Shown here in pieces: positions 5,483 through 6,220 of a DNA stretch of 6,220 nucleotides; position 1 is the first letter of the stretch, and each line of letters begins with the position of its first letter. A program made the position numbers and the translations under genes. The DNA lies in NCBI GenBank assembly GCA_020848595.1, contig JADLHV010000162.1, positions 1-6,220 of the forward strand, read 5' to 3'. Under the pieces are notes generated by a model, which was given only the letters and a program-made list of their open reading frames with translations, did not search any database and was not told the origin of the DNA. This DNA is from Bacteroidia bacterium (GTDB lineage: Bacteria; Bacteroidota; Bacteroidia; NS11-12g; UBA955).

Positions 5483-6220
5483 ATGATTGGAGGATTAGGT
5501 GTTGCTATTATAATTGGAGTATATTCTTTCAATACTATTCCACCTAAAGATACAATTAACGAAAAGAAGCCGGTTATAACAACCCATTTTTTCAAAAACA
5601 ATTTAAGTTTTAATAATGCTTGGATTAAGTTCAAATATGGATTTCAAAAGCATCGACCACGAATAGTTCCTCTACTCTCAGATTCTACACAATGGCAACT
5701 CAGCTTTTATGACGAATTTGATAGCTTAGACACAAAGAAATGGCGTCTAGGGCAAGCTTGGGGTGAATTTCATCCAGAGCATCTTCATCAATATTACTCA
5801 AAAGAAATGATTCAAACCATTGATGGAAAATTGGTTTTGAAAGGTGAATATGCACCTAAATCCTATAAAATAGGAGACAGTTTAATTACCATTCCTTTTG
5901 GAGTTGGACTTATTAATTCTGACATATCATTTCAGCAAAAATATGGATATTTCGAAATTCGCAGTAAGAACCCAAAAGGAGCCGCTACTTGGCCTGCATT
6001 TTGGCTAACAGGCGCTAATAGATGGCCACCTGAAATAGACATCTTTGAAATGTACGGCCGTAAAAATGGACGTTACATTCACCATCAATATTCAACTATT
6101 CATTACGGCAAAGCAGATACCCGATCGAGAGGATATCTCAGTAAACGAATTAATTTACCCAATTCTACCGACACGTTGTTCCATACATACGGATGCGAAT
6201 GGTCGCCTAAGTATTTAAAA
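5483..6220 (+). CDS. Glycoside hydrolase family 16 protein, 3' end outside window
   Basis: An open frame of 246 codons runs from the ATG at 5483 to the right edge with no stop. The catalytic beta-bulge motif of GH16, E-x-D-x-x-E, is EIDIFE at 184-189: nucleophile Glu184, Asp186, acid/base Glu189. Supporting family features are FYDEFDSLDTKKW (75-87), the YGYFEIRSK strand (155-162), WPAFWLTG (170-177) and FHTYGCEW (233-240). The ExDxxE form is that of laminarinases, agarases and carrageenases rather than lichenases (ExDxE); the glycan cannot be specified. Residues 1-16 are hydrophobic with no basic residue and no lipobox, suggesting a membrane anchor or atypical signal. Residues 17-70 are a linker with no recognisable domain. 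A TAA at 5471-5473 in this frame and no other start codon before 5483 fix the start. It lies 39 bases after the lipoproteins, with no separate promoter seen. Confidence 0.88.
   Translation, partial: MIGGLGVAIIIGVYSFNTIPPKDTINEKKPVITTHFFKNNLSFNNAWIKFKYGFQKHRPRIVPLLSDSTQWQLSFYDEFDSLDTKKWRLGQAWGEFHPEHLHQYYSKEMIQTIDGKLVLKGEYAPKSYKIGDSLITIPFGVGLINSDISFQQKYGYFEIRSKNPKGAATWPAFWLTGANRWPPEIDIFEMYGRKNGRYIHHQYSTIHYGKADTRSRGYLSKRINLPNSTDTLFHTYGCEWSPKYLK

Noticed and set aside
5488..5493. GGAGGA as a ribosome binding site for a later GH16 start
   Set aside because: No in-frame ATG, GTG or TTG follows at a suitable distance. It simply encodes Gly-Gly in the anchor.

Overview
The window reads as a low-GC Bacteroidota chromosome segment. 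The evidence is the absence of Shine-Dalgarno sequences, A/T-rich leaders, a TAnnTTTG-type -7 promoter element, lipoproteins that start their mature part with Cys-Lys-Lys, and protein sequences of Bacteroidota type. A Saprospiria/Chitinophagia-like lineage is a guess from the YebC sequence style. I see no mobile element, tRNA, rRNA, CRISPR array or phage gene. Every base lies in a gene or in a gap of at most about 50 bases.

Layout. (1) Bases 1-2500, plus strand: a yebC/pmpR gene that enters from the left edge and is broken by an in-frame TAA at 78-80; a two-domain universal stress protein (744-1631); and a BadF/BadG-type N-acetylglucosamine kinase (1646-2500). Gaps are 42 and 14 bases. A strong intrinsic terminator for this group (2523-2567) lies inside the 3' end of the convergent gene. 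(2) Bases 2489-4490, minus strand, read right to left: a class I SAM-dependent methyltransferase (start corrected to 4490), a PAP2-family membrane phosphatase and a ZIP-family metal transporter. Their start/stop overlaps of 4 and 10 bases mark an operon. (3) Bases 4542-6220, plus strand: two tandem paralogous small lipoproteins joined by an ATGA overlap, then a glycoside hydrolase family 16 enzyme that runs off the right edge. A short divergent intergenic region (4491-4541) holds a good Bacteroidota promoter match for this group.

Working together. The left group is housekeeping and stress (translation or transcription factor, stress protein, amino-sugar phosphorylation). The middle group is a translationally coupled set with two membrane proteins; the methyltransferase substrate is unknown. 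The right group looks like an envelope and polysaccharide module: two lipocalin-like lipoproteins of unknown function followed by a membrane-anchored beta-glycanase.

The points most worth a second look are the interrupted yebC, with a cluster of odd residues close to the sequence edge; the terminator written into the coding sequence of the ZIP gene; and the duplicated lipoprotein pair next to GH16. Nothing here is clearly a new defence or mobile system.
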